Assembly: GCF_025938095.1 (NCBI RefSeq)
Contig: NZ_JAPCZF010000006.1
Coordinates: forward strand, 62,001 to 126,000
Length of the DNA stretch: 64,000 nt
From: Novosphingobium sp. JCM 18896
GTDB taxonomy: Bacteria > Pseudomonadota > Alphaproteobacteria > Sphingomonadales > Sphingomonadaceae
Reading direction: 5' to 3'
Of the stretch, positions 35,482 through 43,811 are shown piece by piece. The notes under the pieces were generated by a model. It was not told the DNA's origin. It searched no databases and worked only from the letters and a program-made list of their open reading frames with translations. Numbering within the stretch: position 1 is the stretch's first letter; each line of letters opens with the position of its first letter. The position numbers and the translations under genes were made by a program.

Positions 35482-35670
35482 ATGAGCGCTCAGGACAAGA
35501 TCGTCGTTGCCGTCGCAGAAGCCGGTCGCTCGCGTGGAGCCTTCGTTGCAACGGCGTCGCGCACGGCAGAACTCCCCATCGCGGAACAGCTGATCCAGGC
35601 CGTTTCGCGTGGTGCTGGCGTGGTGGCCCTGCTCGGCACGGTCGCGATGATGGGCTGGTTCGCGCTCTGA
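35482..35670 (+). CDS. Small membrane protein, hypothetical
   Basis: 62 residues. An N-terminal Ala/Val-rich soluble part is followed by one C-terminal hydrophobic helix (GAGVVALLGTVAMMGWFAL). AAGGAAG lies 6 nt before the ATG. It precedes the EPS locus in the same direction. No family recognised. Confidence 0.6.
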   Translation: MSAQDKIVVAVAEAGRSRGAFVATASRTAELPIAEQLIQAVSRGAGVVALLGTVAMMGWFAL

Positions 35671-35804
35671 TCCGCGACCTGTCGGAAAGCTCCTCGGGCT
35701 GCCTCCGACGAACCGTGCATTTTCAATGGCAAGTTGCCGCGTTTTCGCGTATTCGCGGTTAATAATCCCGATTGCGGGATTCGGGATGCATGGAAAGGTT
35801 GGGC

Positions 35805-36047
35805 ATGGTGCAGCGCGATCTGCACGGCGGTGACGCGTTGCCGTCCGACGATACTATCGCAGAGGGATCGGCAAACCGCGATGCATCCGCATCGGGTGCG
35901 TTCAATACGCGTGCCAAGCCTGCGCCGCAGCCCGCCGAAAAATCCCCCGTCGAACAGGCCGAATCGATCGTCCAGTTCGTATCCCGTGCCGCCGGGCCGC
36001 TGGCCATGATCGGCGTGCTCATCGGGCTCTATCTGCTGATTTTCTGA
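35805..36047 (+). CDS. Small tail-anchored membrane protein, hypothetical
   Basis: 80 residues from an ATG with AAAGG 7 nt upstream (an alternative ATG at 35790 has no good site). A polar, proline-containing N-terminal region leads to a C-terminal helix (GPLAMIGVLIGLYLLIF). A hairpin AATCCCG-ATTG-CGGGATT lies at 35764-35781. Like the preceding small gene it sits just before the EPS priming gene. Function unknown. Confidence 0.6.
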   Translation: MVQRDLHGGDALPSDDTIAEGSANRDASASGAFNTRAKPAPQPAEKSPVEQAESIVQFVSRAAGPLAMIGVLIGLYLLIF

Positions 36048-36171
36048 CCGGCCATTCCGGCTGCGGCTGGATTAACGAGTCGACGACCTTCGTTCATCTG
36101 GGCGTCAGGAAGCCTGCGATCACTTGTGCCCTTATAGCGGACAACCCGAGTGGCGGGGTCCTAGCATTCGC

Positions 36172-36229
36172 GTCTCGAGCGGGGTAACCTCGCTGCACTG
36201 CACAAATTGCGGTTTAGGCGGGTCGAGAC
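36172..36229 (+). promoter_or_regulatory. Inverted repeat around a TGCACTGCA site before the EPS priming gene
   Basis: GTCTCGA (36172-36178) and TCGAGAC (36223-36229) are perfect inverted arms centred within 3 nt of a TGCACTGCA motif (36194-36202). The motif is 42 nt upstream of the GTG start codon. A regulatory role is proposed, not shown. Confidence 0.4.
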
Positions 36230-36244
36230 AATCGCGGAGCTCCT

Positions 36245-37648
36245 GTGACGGTTCAGCATCAACTTGAAATCGACGCCGCTGCCCTGGCCGCGATCCCCAA
36301 TCGCGCCGGAGGCCTGTCGAAGAAGACACTGCGCCTGAAGCTCTATATCGAGCTATTTGCGCTCGACATGTTTCTTCTGATCGCCGCACCGCTCGTTCCG
36401 AACATCGTCGCGACCGTAGCGGGCTTGCCGCCGAGCAATTTCTACAGCTCGACCGCGATATTCTTGATCTACGCGATCCTGTCGATGCTGCGCGGGGGCT
36501 ATTCGATCGAAACCTTGGGCAGCAGCCTCTGCGCGGTGCGCGACGGCCTGATCTCGCTGTCGATGTCGCTGCTGATCATCCTGATGGTGGCCTTCTTCTT
36601 CAAGGACAGCAGCGGAATCTCGCGGCTGAACTTCGGCATCGTGGCGGTGACGAGCACCTTCTTCCTGGTGCTGGGACGCGCGCTTTTCCCGATCTATGCG
36701 CGGCGCGCGGCGAACGGCACGCTGATCGACGAACTGATCATCGTCCACGGCAAGGCTCCAAGCATCGAGCGCAAGGGCGCCGTGATCCTCGACGCCGATC
36801 GCGCCAATCTGATCCCCGACCTGCACGATCCTTATACGATGCACCTGTTCGGCACGGTGGTCTCCGCCTTCGATCGCGTGCTCATCGACAGCGATCCCGA
36901 ATATCATCGCGCATGGGCGCTGATGCTCAAGGGCGCGAACATCAACGGCGAGATCTTCGTCGAGCAGGCCAACCACCTCGGCGCCATCGGCATGGGCAAG
37001 TTCCACGGCCAGGACACGCTGCAGGTCGCGCGCCAGCCGCTGAGCCTCGCGCACCGCATGCAGAAGCGCATGCTCGACATCGCCGTGTCGGTGCCGCTGA
37101 TCATCGCGCTGTTCGTGCCGATGGTGCTCGTCGCGATCGCCATCAAGATCGACTCGCCGGGCCCGGTGTTCTTCCGCCAGCAGCGCGTGGGCCGCGGCAA
37201 CCGCCTGTTCGAAGTGCTCAAGTTCCGCAGCATGAAGATCGAGAGCTGCGACGCCTCGGGCAACCGCTCGACCTCGCGCGACGACGATCGCATCACGCGT
37301 CTCGGCCGCTTCATCCGCGCGACCAGCATCGACGAACTGCCGCAGCTGCTCAACGTGCTGCTCGGCGACATGAGCCTGGTCGGCCCGCGGCCGCACGCGC
37401 TGGGCTCGCTCGCCGGCGAAAAGCTGTTCTGGCAGGTCGACGAGACCTATTGGCTGCGCCACCAGCTCAAGCCCGGAATCACCGGCCTCGCCCAGGTCCG
37501 CGGCCTGCGCGGCAACACCGTCACCACCTCGGACCTGACCGACCGCCTCGACGCCGACATGGAGTATATCCAGGGCTGGAACATCTGGCGCGACGTGGCG
37601 ATCCTGGTGAACACGGCGCGGGTGGTCTGGCACCCGAACGCCTACTGA
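36245..37648 (+). CDS. Undecaprenyl-phosphate sugar-1-phosphate transferase (EPS priming enzyme)
   Basis: Starts the repeat unit by moving a hexose-1-phosphate from a UDP-sugar, probably UDP-Glc, to undecaprenyl phosphate. 467 residues. The N-terminal half has about four membrane helices (residues about 35-160); one more helix (about 278-303) anchors the PF02397 catalytic domain with SPGPVFFRQQRVGRGNR, FEVLKFRSMK, SIDELPQLLNVLLGDMSLVGPRPH and LKPGITGLAQVRGLRG. It resembles GelB/SpsB/WcaJ. GTG start with GGAG 5 nt upstream. It heads the EPS locus. Confidence 0.94.
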   Translation: MTVQHQLEIDAAALAAIPNRAGGLSKKTLRLKLYIELFALDMFLLIAAPLVPNIVATVAGLPPSNFYSSTAIFLIYAILSMLRGGYSIETLGSSLCAVRDGLISLSMSLLIILMVAFFFKDSSGISRLNFGIVAVTSTFFLVLGRALFPIYARRAANGTLIDELIIVHGKAPSIERKGAVILDADRANLIPDLHDPYTMHLFGTVVSAFDRVLIDSDPEYHRAWALMLKGANINGEIFVEQANHLGAIGMGKFHGQDTLQVARQPLSLAHRMQKRMLDIAVSVPLIIALFVPMVLVAIAIKIDSPGPVFFRQQRVGRGNRLFEVLKFRSMKIESCDASGNRSTSRDDDRITRLGRFIRATSIDELPQLLNVLLGDMSLVGPRPHALGSLAGEKLFWQVDETYWLRHQLKPGITGLAQVRGLRGNTVTTSDLTDRLDADMEYIQGWNIWRDVAILVNTARVVWHPNAY

Positions 37649-37683
37649 GCGGCGCCAGGGCCTGACGGCCACGCCCCCAAACA

Positions 37684-38973
37684 ATGGCCTACGCCACCAC
37701 CCTCTCCCGGCCCGGCGCCGCGCAGCGCATCAGGAGTGAAGACACGCCGCCGCGCAGCCCCGCTGCGCCGCCAATGCCGCCGCCCCAGCCCGCGCGGGAC
37801 CGGCATTGGCATCGGCGACCACGCGCAGGCCTGTGGATCGGGCTGACGCTCGGCCTCGCAGCCCTGATCGCCGCTGCGTTCTACCTGACGCAGCCCGATC
37901 AGGCGAAGACCTCGACCAGCAGCCTGCGCGAAACGGTCTCTACGGCGACCAAGGCACCGCCGCTGCTTCCGCCGGTCGAAACGCTCGAGGTCCTGCCGAT
38001 CGGTCCCGACGATGCGCGCGCGCGGAACGCGCGGCAGCCTTTCGTATCCGGACCGATCACCGCCGCGCGTCCGTTCGTGTTCCGCGGCGACGCCCAGGCG
38101 CGCTCGCTCGCGCGCGACTGCCTGGCCGCGGGCGCTTGGTACGAAGCCGGCAACGACGCGGTGGGCCAGAGCAGCGTCGTCCAGGTCATCCTCAACCGCG
38201 TGCGGCATCCGGCCTTCCCCGCCGATATCTGCTCGACCGTATTCCAGGGTTCCGAACGCCGGACCGGCTGCCAGTTCTCGTTCACCTGCGACGGCTCGAT
38301 GGCCCGCCGGCGCCCGTCGCCAGCGCAATGGATCAAGGCGCAGGCGCTCGCCGACAACGCCCTGTCAGGCTTCGTCGACCCGCGCGTCGGCGTCGCCACG
38401 CACTATCACACCGACTGGGTCGTGGCGAAGTGGAGCCCGAAGATGGAGAAGCTGACCAAGGTCGGCACGCACCTGTTCTTCCGCTGGCCGGGCAGCTTCG
38501 GCCGGCCGCAGGCCTTTGCGCGCCGCACATTTTCGCCCGAAGCCTTCGAGCCGCTGATGGCCGCGCTGTCGCCGGCGCATGCGCTGGGGCCGACGGCACA
38601 GATCGCGGGACTTCCGCCCGTGCCCGCGGCCGGCCGTGAAGCCACCGACTATGCCGCGCAGGGCAAGAACTTCCCGAAGGACGTCGGCGCCGGCACGCGC
38701 GCGCTCGCGAGCCACAGCATCGTGCGGCGCGACCCGGCGGGCGGAAAGTTCGTCATGCAGGTATCGGACTCGGCCGGCGCGGGTACCTATGCCCTCAGCG
38801 CACTGGCGCTCTGCCGCGGCCTCGCGACCTGCGAGGTCGTGGGGATGCGCGATGCCTCCAACGGTACTGCCACCAAGCTCGCCTTCCGCTATCGCCGGCT
38901 TGCCGGCGGCGCGGAAACCGCGCAATGGGACTGCAAGGCCTCGCCGCGCCCCCAGGCGAACCAGTGCCTCTAG
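37684..38973 (+). CDS. Cell wall hydrolase, SleB family
   Basis: 429 residues. Cytoplasmic head, one transmembrane helix (about 50-68), then a Pro-rich linker and a SleB/Hydrolase_2 domain with CLAAGAWYEAGNDAVGQSSV and VQVILNRVRHPAFP; the Glu in WYEAGND is the probable catalytic residue. The C-terminal part after about residue 300 is unassigned. In an EPS locus it may open the wall for the export machine. Its TAG overlaps the convergent GT gene's TAG (CTAG). Confidence 0.9.
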   Translation: MAYATTLSRPGAAQRIRSEDTPPRSPAAPPMPPPQPARDRHWHRRPRAGLWIGLTLGLAALIAAAFYLTQPDQAKTSTSSLRETVSTATKAPPLLPPVETLEVLPIGPDDARARNARQPFVSGPITAARPFVFRGDAQARSLARDCLAAGAWYEAGNDAVGQSSVVQVILNRVRHPAFPADICSTVFQGSERRTGCQFSFTCDGSMARRRPSPAQWIKAQALADNALSGFVDPRVGVATHYHTDWVVAKWSPKMEKLTKVGTHLFFRWPGSFGRPQAFARRTFSPEAFEPLMAALSPAHALGPTAQIAGLPPVPAAGREATDYAAQGKNFPKDVGAGTRALASHSIVRRDPAGGKFVMQVSDSAGAGTYALSALALCRGLATCEVVGMRDASNGTATKLAFRYRRLAGGAETAQWDCKASPRPQANQCL

Positions 38974-40097
38974 CTAGGCTGGGTGGTCAGTAGCCGGTCG
39001 TAGAGATCGTCGATCTCGCTGACGAGCCGTTCGGCGGTGTAGTTGAGCAGGAAGTGTTCGTGGGCGCGCTCGCGGTAGTCGGCGAGCTGCTCCTGCGTCA
39101 CCTCGCCCAGGAAACGCCGCAGCGCCAGCACGTTGTCCGAGGGGAACATGAAGCCGTAGTGCCCGCTCTCGAGGATCTCGTTCAGACCGCCGACCGCCGA
39201 GCCGGCGACGGGAAGCTTGCAACGCATCGCCTCGACCGCGACGAGGCCGAAACCCTCCCAGCGTGACGGAATGACCAGCAGATCGGCGCTGAGCATCTGC
39301 GCCGTAACCGCCTCGCGGCTCATCCAGCCCATGAAGCTCACGCCTGGCCTTTCGACCACCCCGGCCGAACGCGGCCCGACGACGTGATCGCCGACGGCGC
39401 GGATGCAGACGCGATCGACCAGCGGCTCGGCCGCCTCGAGCAGGACGTCGAGGCCCTTCTGTCGGTCGAAGCGCCCGACGAACAGCAGCTTCAGCCGATC
39501 ATCGTCCCAGTCGGCCGGCGCTACGGCGGGCGGCATCCGCGTGATCCCGTTGAGGATCGTGCTGATCCGCTGCGGATCGATGCCGATTTCGAGCCCACGA
39601 TCGTATTCGTACTGCGAGATCGCGATGATGTGATCGGCGCGCCGCGACAGCACGCGCTCGAGCATGGCAAACAGCTTGCGCGTTGTCGGCCGCTTCGACA
39701 TCTCGAAGGTCCAGCCGTGCGCACAATAGACCAGCGCCCCCTTCGGCCGGGGAAACAGGCGCGTCACCAGCCCCGCCCCCGTCGAATGCGCGTGGACGAC
39801 GTCAGGCCGGTGCCGTTTCCAGACCGAGCGATAGCGCAGCGCCAGGTTGGCGAGCCCGCGATAGCGCCCGGGGCGCTTGAAGAATTCGAGCGTCACCGCC
39901 GAATTGCGCAGTTCCGGCTCAAGATAGTGCGCGTGATCCTGGGGGATGAACAGGATCACGTTGCCGGCACCGTAGAGCGCGAGCTGGCGCGTGAGCAGCT
40001 CGGTCAGATATGTACCCGTTCCACCCGCCACCGTATCGCAGACATGCAGGACCTTCTTGGCCCTAGCGCTGCCCGGTGGATCTCTCGTCCCTTCCAT
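38970..40097 (-). CDS. GT4-family glycosyltransferase
   Basis: 375-residue GT-B enzyme. VLHVCDTVAGGTGTYLTELL begins the acceptor domain; DRLKLLFVGRFDRQKGLDVL and IPSRWEGFGLVAVEAMRC with the E-x7-E pattern form the nucleotide-sugar domain. The ATG at 40097 is chosen over 40103 because GAGGG then sits 6 nt upstream. It lies 9 nt after the other minus-strand GT4 gene. The sugar donor is unknown. The stop codon shares CTAG with the convergent SleB gene. Confidence 0.93.
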   Translation of the reverse strand: MEGTRDPPGSARAKKVLHVCDTVAGGTGTYLTELLTRQLALYGAGNVILFIPQDHAHYLEPELRNSAVTLEFFKRPGRYRGLANLALRYRSVWKRHRPDVVHAHSTGAGLVTRLFPRPKGALVYCAHGWTFEMSKRPTTRKLFAMLERVLSRRADHIIAISQYEYDRGLEIGIDPQRISTILNGITRMPPAVAPADWDDDRLKLLFVGRFDRQKGLDVLLEAAEPLVDRVCIRAVGDHVVGPRSAGVVERPGVSFMGWMSREAVTAQMLSADLLVIPSRWEGFGLVAVEAMRCKLPVAGSAVGGLNEILESGHYGFMFPSDNVLALRRFLGEVTQEQLADYRERAHEHFLLNYTAERLVSEIDDLYDRLLTTQPS

Positions 40098-40106
40098 GGG
40101 CATCCC

Positions 40107-41228
40107 TCATTTTATGGCCGCATGAAACACTTCCAGCGTTCGTGCGGAGACCTTGTCGGCGGTCAGATTTTCCATGACGTGCACTTTCGCCCGCGCCGCC
40201 AGATCGGCGGCCAGCTTGGGATCATCGAGCATCGTCCGCAAACAGTGCGCAAATGAGGCAACGTCACCCGGCTCGGCGAGCAGGGCAGTCACCCGATCGA
40301 TCGACACGTCGGTGACACCCGTCGGCAGGTTGGTGGCGACCACCGGAGCGCCGCAGATCATCGCTTCGACCTGCGAAAGTCCGAAGGCCTCGGTGATCTC
40401 GTTCGACGGGAAGGCGAAGAGATCGATCGCGGCGAGCAGCCGCAGTTTCTCGCGGTGCGAGATGCGGCCGAGGAAGTGCACGCGGTCGGTGATGTTCAGC
40501 TCGCGCGCGATGCGCTGGATCTCGTCGTAATACTCGCCCGTACCGCCGATCACGGCATGGACGCCGGGCAGCGTGACCAGCGCGTGGAGCAGCACGCCGA
40601 GGCCCTTGTAGCGCGCGATCCGGCCGACGAAGCCGATCAGCGGCGCATCACCCGAGAGCTCGCGGCGCCAAGCCTTCGCCTCCTCGATGAGCTCGGCATC
40701 GAGCTGGTACTCCTCGGGTTTGATACCCAGCGGAACGACCTGATAGTTCGCATGCCGCGGCAGATCGCGCGACACCTCCAGGTTCTTCTTCGACGTGACG
40801 ATCACGGTCTTCGACCGGCGGACGAGGTGACGCACGAAGGGCAGCGACAATGCGCGCAGCAGCTTGCGGCCGAAGATCTCCATGTGATGGATCACCACCA
40901 CCGGCGGCACCTTGCGGCCCAGCCCCTGGAGCAGGAACAGCGCGGTGGTGAAGGGGTTCGGCGAATGGAAGTTGATCAGGTCGTAGTCGGCGAAGCGGAC
41001 TCCGCGAAACATGCCGAAAGAAATCGGCTGACCCTTTAAAAACAGGTCCTGATTGCGCCGTATGACGGTTACGCCATTTATAACTTCGGAAGATTCTCCC
41101 GATTCATGATTATTCACCAGAACCGTGACATCATGATACTTGGCAGCATACTCGGCGACAATCTGGGTAACCTCCTCAATCCCCCCACGGAACGGAGTGT
41201 AGAATTTACCTACAACCAATATCTTCAT
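40107..41228 (-). CDS. GT4-family glycosyltransferase
   Basis: 373 residues. KILVVGKFYTPFRGGIEEVT is the classic GT4 opening, with LIGFVGRIARYKGLGVLL and FPSNEITEAFGLSQVEAM in the C-terminal domain. The ATG at 41228 is preferred (family start); an ATG at 41270 would add 14 residues. The first 60 codons and the leader are clearly less GC-rich than the neighbours. Forms an operon with the next GT4 gene. Specificity unknown. Confidence 0.93.
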   Translation of the reverse strand: MKILVVGKFYTPFRGGIEEVTQIVAEYAAKYHDVTVLVNNHESGESSEVINGVTVIRRNQDLFLKGQPISFGMFRGVRFADYDLINFHSPNPFTTALFLLQGLGRKVPPVVVIHHMEIFGRKLLRALSLPFVRHLVRRSKTVIVTSKKNLEVSRDLPRHANYQVVPLGIKPEEYQLDAELIEEAKAWRRELSGDAPLIGFVGRIARYKGLGVLLHALVTLPGVHAVIGGTGEYYDEIQRIARELNITDRVHFLGRISHREKLRLLAAIDLFAFPSNEITEAFGLSQVEAMICGAPVVATNLPTGVTDVSIDRVTALLAEPGDVASFAHCLRTMLDDPKLAADLAARAKVHVMENLTADKVSARTLEVFHAAIK

Positions 41229-41265
41229 AGAAGACTGCCCGATCTTCGTTGAATGATGCTTATGC

Positions 41266-41274
41266 TGCATTGCA
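41266..41274. promoter_or_regulatory. TGCATTGCA motif in divergent EPS promoter region
   Basis: One of four TGCAnTGCA sites seen in the window. It lies 37 nt upstream of the minus-strand GT4 start and 125 nt upstream of the flippase start. Candidate binding site only. Confidence 0.35.
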
Positions 41275-41399
41275 TCATTGCGTGCTATGCAATAGAAACG
41301 GCTGCCGCAAGCCCGCGTGCGGTACGTTGACGCTGGCTATCGACGCACGCCCCGCGAGGGGCTTGAGAAGGAGCCCCGCATGGCAGAGAAAGCCGCGGC

Positions 41400-42704
41400 A
41401 TGATGTCGTCGCGCCTTCGCCGATTGGCCACAGGGGGAGGCCTCAACCTCGTCCTGCGCGCCGCCACGCTCGCCTTCCGTTTCGGCCTGTCGTTCTACGT
41501 GGTCAGCTACCTCGGGCTGCAGGCCGCGGGCATCTATGGCCTGCTGCTCGGCGCCGTGGGCGTCGCGCCCGCGCTGATCGGCTGGGGGCTCAACTATTTC
41601 GTCGCGCGCGAGGTCGTCGGCCGGACGCCCGACGCCGCAGCCGGGTTGGTCAAGACCCGGCTGACGGTCACCTTCGTCTCGCTGAGCCTGCTGACGATCG
41701 TCGCCGCAATCGCCGCGAGCGTGACCGGTATCGAATGGCGGCCGCTGTGGTTGCTGGTCCTGGCACTGATCTGGCTCGAGACCTTGGCGCTCGACCTCTA
41801 CCTCCCGCTGATCGGGCTCGAACTCGCCACCCAGGCCAATGTCGTCGTCTTCGTCCGCTCGGCGCTCTGGGTACCGATCGCGGTGGCCGCCGGCATGGCC
41901 TGGCACGACCTGCGCTCGCTCGACGCGCTCTGCGCCTTCTGGATCGGCGGGCACCTGCTGAGCCTGGCGCTGATGGCGCGCTTCCTGCGCGCCTGGCCGG
42001 TCTGGGAACGACTCGCCGACCCGGTCGATCGTGGTTGGATTCGCGACCGCCTGAGCCGGTCGTGGTACATCTATCTGAGCGACCTCGGCATCGTCGGGCT
42101 GATCTACCTCGACCGCTACATGGTCTCGGGCCTGCTCGGCCTGACCGCGACGGGCATCTACACCTTCTACTGGTCACTGGCGAACGCGCTGCAGACCTTG
42201 ATGCAGGCCTCGGTGGTTCAGCTCGCGCTGCCGCGGCTGGTCAAGGCCTATGGCCAGCGCGACATGGCGCTTTGGAGCCGGCTGGTGAAGAGCGAACTGC
42301 TCAAGGCGATCGTCGTGTCGCTGGGCCTCGCGGCGCTGATGTTCGTGGCGATGGAACTGGTCTTCGTCTTCGACAAGAGCGGCCACTTCCCGCGCGAGCG
42401 CGAACTGTTCGGCTGCCTTCTGCTCGCCTCGGTGCTGCGCGCGGGATCGGACCTGCTCAACGTCTGCATCACCAGCAGCGGCCGCGACCGCTACTATGCG
42501 GCGAGCAACGTCGCCGGCGTGTTCCTCTCGCTGGCCTGCGCCTTCGTCGGGATCTCGCTGTTCGGCCTGATCGGCAGCGGCCTGGGCGCTGCGGCGACCG
42601 CGGCGATCCTGATCGTGTCGCGCTTGATCCACCTGCGCGGCATCGTGCGCAGCGAAGCCGGCGAAGGTGGCGCGATGCCGGTGCCCGCGCGGAGCGAGGC
42701 GTGA
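41400..42704 (+). CDS. Polysaccharide flippase (Wzx-like, MOP superfamily)
   Basis: 434-residue membrane protein with about 12 to 14 helices. Opening LATGGGLNLVLRAATLAFR and GLQAAGIYGLLLGAVGVAP are typical of Wzx/PST transporters. It should flip the undecaprenyl-linked repeat unit to the periplasm. ATGATG start; the TGA overlaps the GTG of the next glycosyltransferase gene by 4 nt. A role in the same EPS is inferred from context. Confidence 0.85.
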   Translation: MMSSRLRRLATGGGLNLVLRAATLAFRFGLSFYVVSYLGLQAAGIYGLLLGAVGVAPALIGWGLNYFVAREVVGRTPDAAAGLVKTRLTVTFVSLSLLTIVAAIAASVTGIEWRPLWLLVLALIWLETLALDLYLPLIGLELATQANVVVFVRSALWVPIAVAAGMAWHDLRSLDALCAFWIGGHLLSLALMARFLRAWPVWERLADPVDRGWIRDRLSRSWYIYLSDLGIVGLIYLDRYMVSGLLGLTATGIYTFYWSLANALQTLMQASVVQLALPRLVKAYGQRDMALWSRLVKSELLKAIVVSLGLAALMFVAMELVFVFDKSGHFPRERELFGCLLLASVLRAGSDLLNVCITSSGRDRYYAASNVAGVFLSLACAFVGISLFGLIGSGLGAAATAAILIVSRLIHLRGIVRSEAGEGGAMPVPARSEA

Positions 42705-43753
42705 TCTACATCAACGGGCGGTTCCTCACCCGAACCGTGACCGGCGTAGAGCGCTTCGCGATCGAGATCGTCCGCGCGCTCGATGCAACGCCTGACGCCG
42801 AGAGCTTCTGCCTGCTGGCACCGTACGGCGTCGCGCGACCCGACTGGCTGCGCAATATCGGCTTCGCCACGGTCGGCCGGCTGAACGGGCACGCCTGGGA
42901 ACAGATCGAACTGTTCGCGGCCGCACGGCGCGGCGCGTTGCTCAACCTGTGCAATTCGGGGCCGGTGCTGCATCCGCGGTCGCTCGTGGTGCTCCACGAT
43001 GGTTGGGTCTTCCGCCATCCCGACCATTTCTCGCGCACCTATCGGCTGTTCCACCAGACGCTCGATCGCGTGCTGGCGAAGCGGGCGCGGATCGCCTCGG
43101 TATCGCAATTTTCCCGCGAAGAACTCGCCGCGATCCTCGCGCTCGATCCGGCGCGCGTCACGGTGATCCCGAACGCGGCCGATCATCTCGATCGCATCGC
43201 GCCCGATCCCGCGATCACCGAACGGCTGGGGCTCGGCGGTTCGCGCTATCTGCTGATGGTCGGATCCTTCGCGCCGAACAAGAACATCCCCATGGCCATC
43301 CGCGCCTTCCTCGATTGCGCGAAGCCCGACGAGCAATTGGTCATCGTCGGCGCCAAGGTCGACGTTTTCGCCAACGACACGCCAAGCGACCTGCCTGGCA
43401 AGGTGATCCTCGCCGGCCGCGTCAGCGATCGCGAGCTCGCGGCGCTCTACAAGGGCGCCCACGCGCTCGTGTTCCCCAGCATCTACGAGGGGTTCGGCAT
43501 CCCCCCGCTCGAAGCGATGCACCTGGGGATTCCGGTGCTCGCCAGCCATATTCCCGTGGTGCGCGAGGTCTGCGGCGAGTCCGCGCTCTATTTCGATCCG
43601 CGCGATCAGCAGGCGATTGCCGAGTCCATGCGCCGGGTCTTCGACGACGATCACCTGCACGCCAGATTAACGAGCGCGGCCCGGCTTCGGGCTACCGGCT
43701 ATTCATGGCAGGTCAGCGCAAATCGGCTGACGGAGCTCTCCGGCACCCTGTAG
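42701..43753 (+). CDS. GT4-family glycosyltransferase (paralogue 1 of tandem pair)
   Basis: 350 residues from a GTG overlapping the flippase stop (GTGA). IYINGRFLTRTVTGVERFAI starts the acceptor domain; LMVGSFAPNKNI and FPSIYEGFGIPPLEAMHLGI form the donor domain. It shares NGRFLTxxVTGVxR and GHAWEQ with the next gene, so the pair looks duplicated. Sugar specificity unknown. Confidence 0.93.
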   Translation: MIYINGRFLTRTVTGVERFAIEIVRALDATPDAESFCLLAPYGVARPDWLRNIGFATVGRLNGHAWEQIELFAAARRGALLNLCNSGPVLHPRSLVVLHDGWVFRHPDHFSRTYRLFHQTLDRVLAKRARIASVSQFSREELAAILALDPARVTVIPNAADHLDRIAPDPAITERLGLGGSRYLLMVGSFAPNKNIPMAIRAFLDCAKPDEQLVIVGAKVDVFANDTPSDLPGKVILAGRVSDRELAALYKGAHALVFPSIYEGFGIPPLEAMHLGIPVLASHIPVVREVCGESALYFDPRDQQAIAESMRRVFDDDHLHARLTSAARLRATGYSWQVSANRLTELSGTL

Positions 43754-43755
43754 TG

Positions 43756-43764
43756 TGCACTGCA
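43756..43764. promoter_or_regulatory. TGCACTGCA motif before paralogue 2
   Basis: TGCACTGCA 47 nt upstream of the ATG at 43812, in the short spacer between two GT4 genes. Same motif as at 36194-36202. Suggests an internal promoter; unproven. Confidence 0.35.
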
Positions 43765-43811
43765 GCATAAATCGTTTGCTGCGCACACTTGGAATCAGGG
43801 CGTTCGTCTGG

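Noticed and set aside
41249..42700. Upstream part of the 834-codon frame before the GT4 gene at 42701
   Set aside because: Frame-shifted reading of the flippase gene; the GT4 sequence begins at the GTG overlapping the flippase stop.
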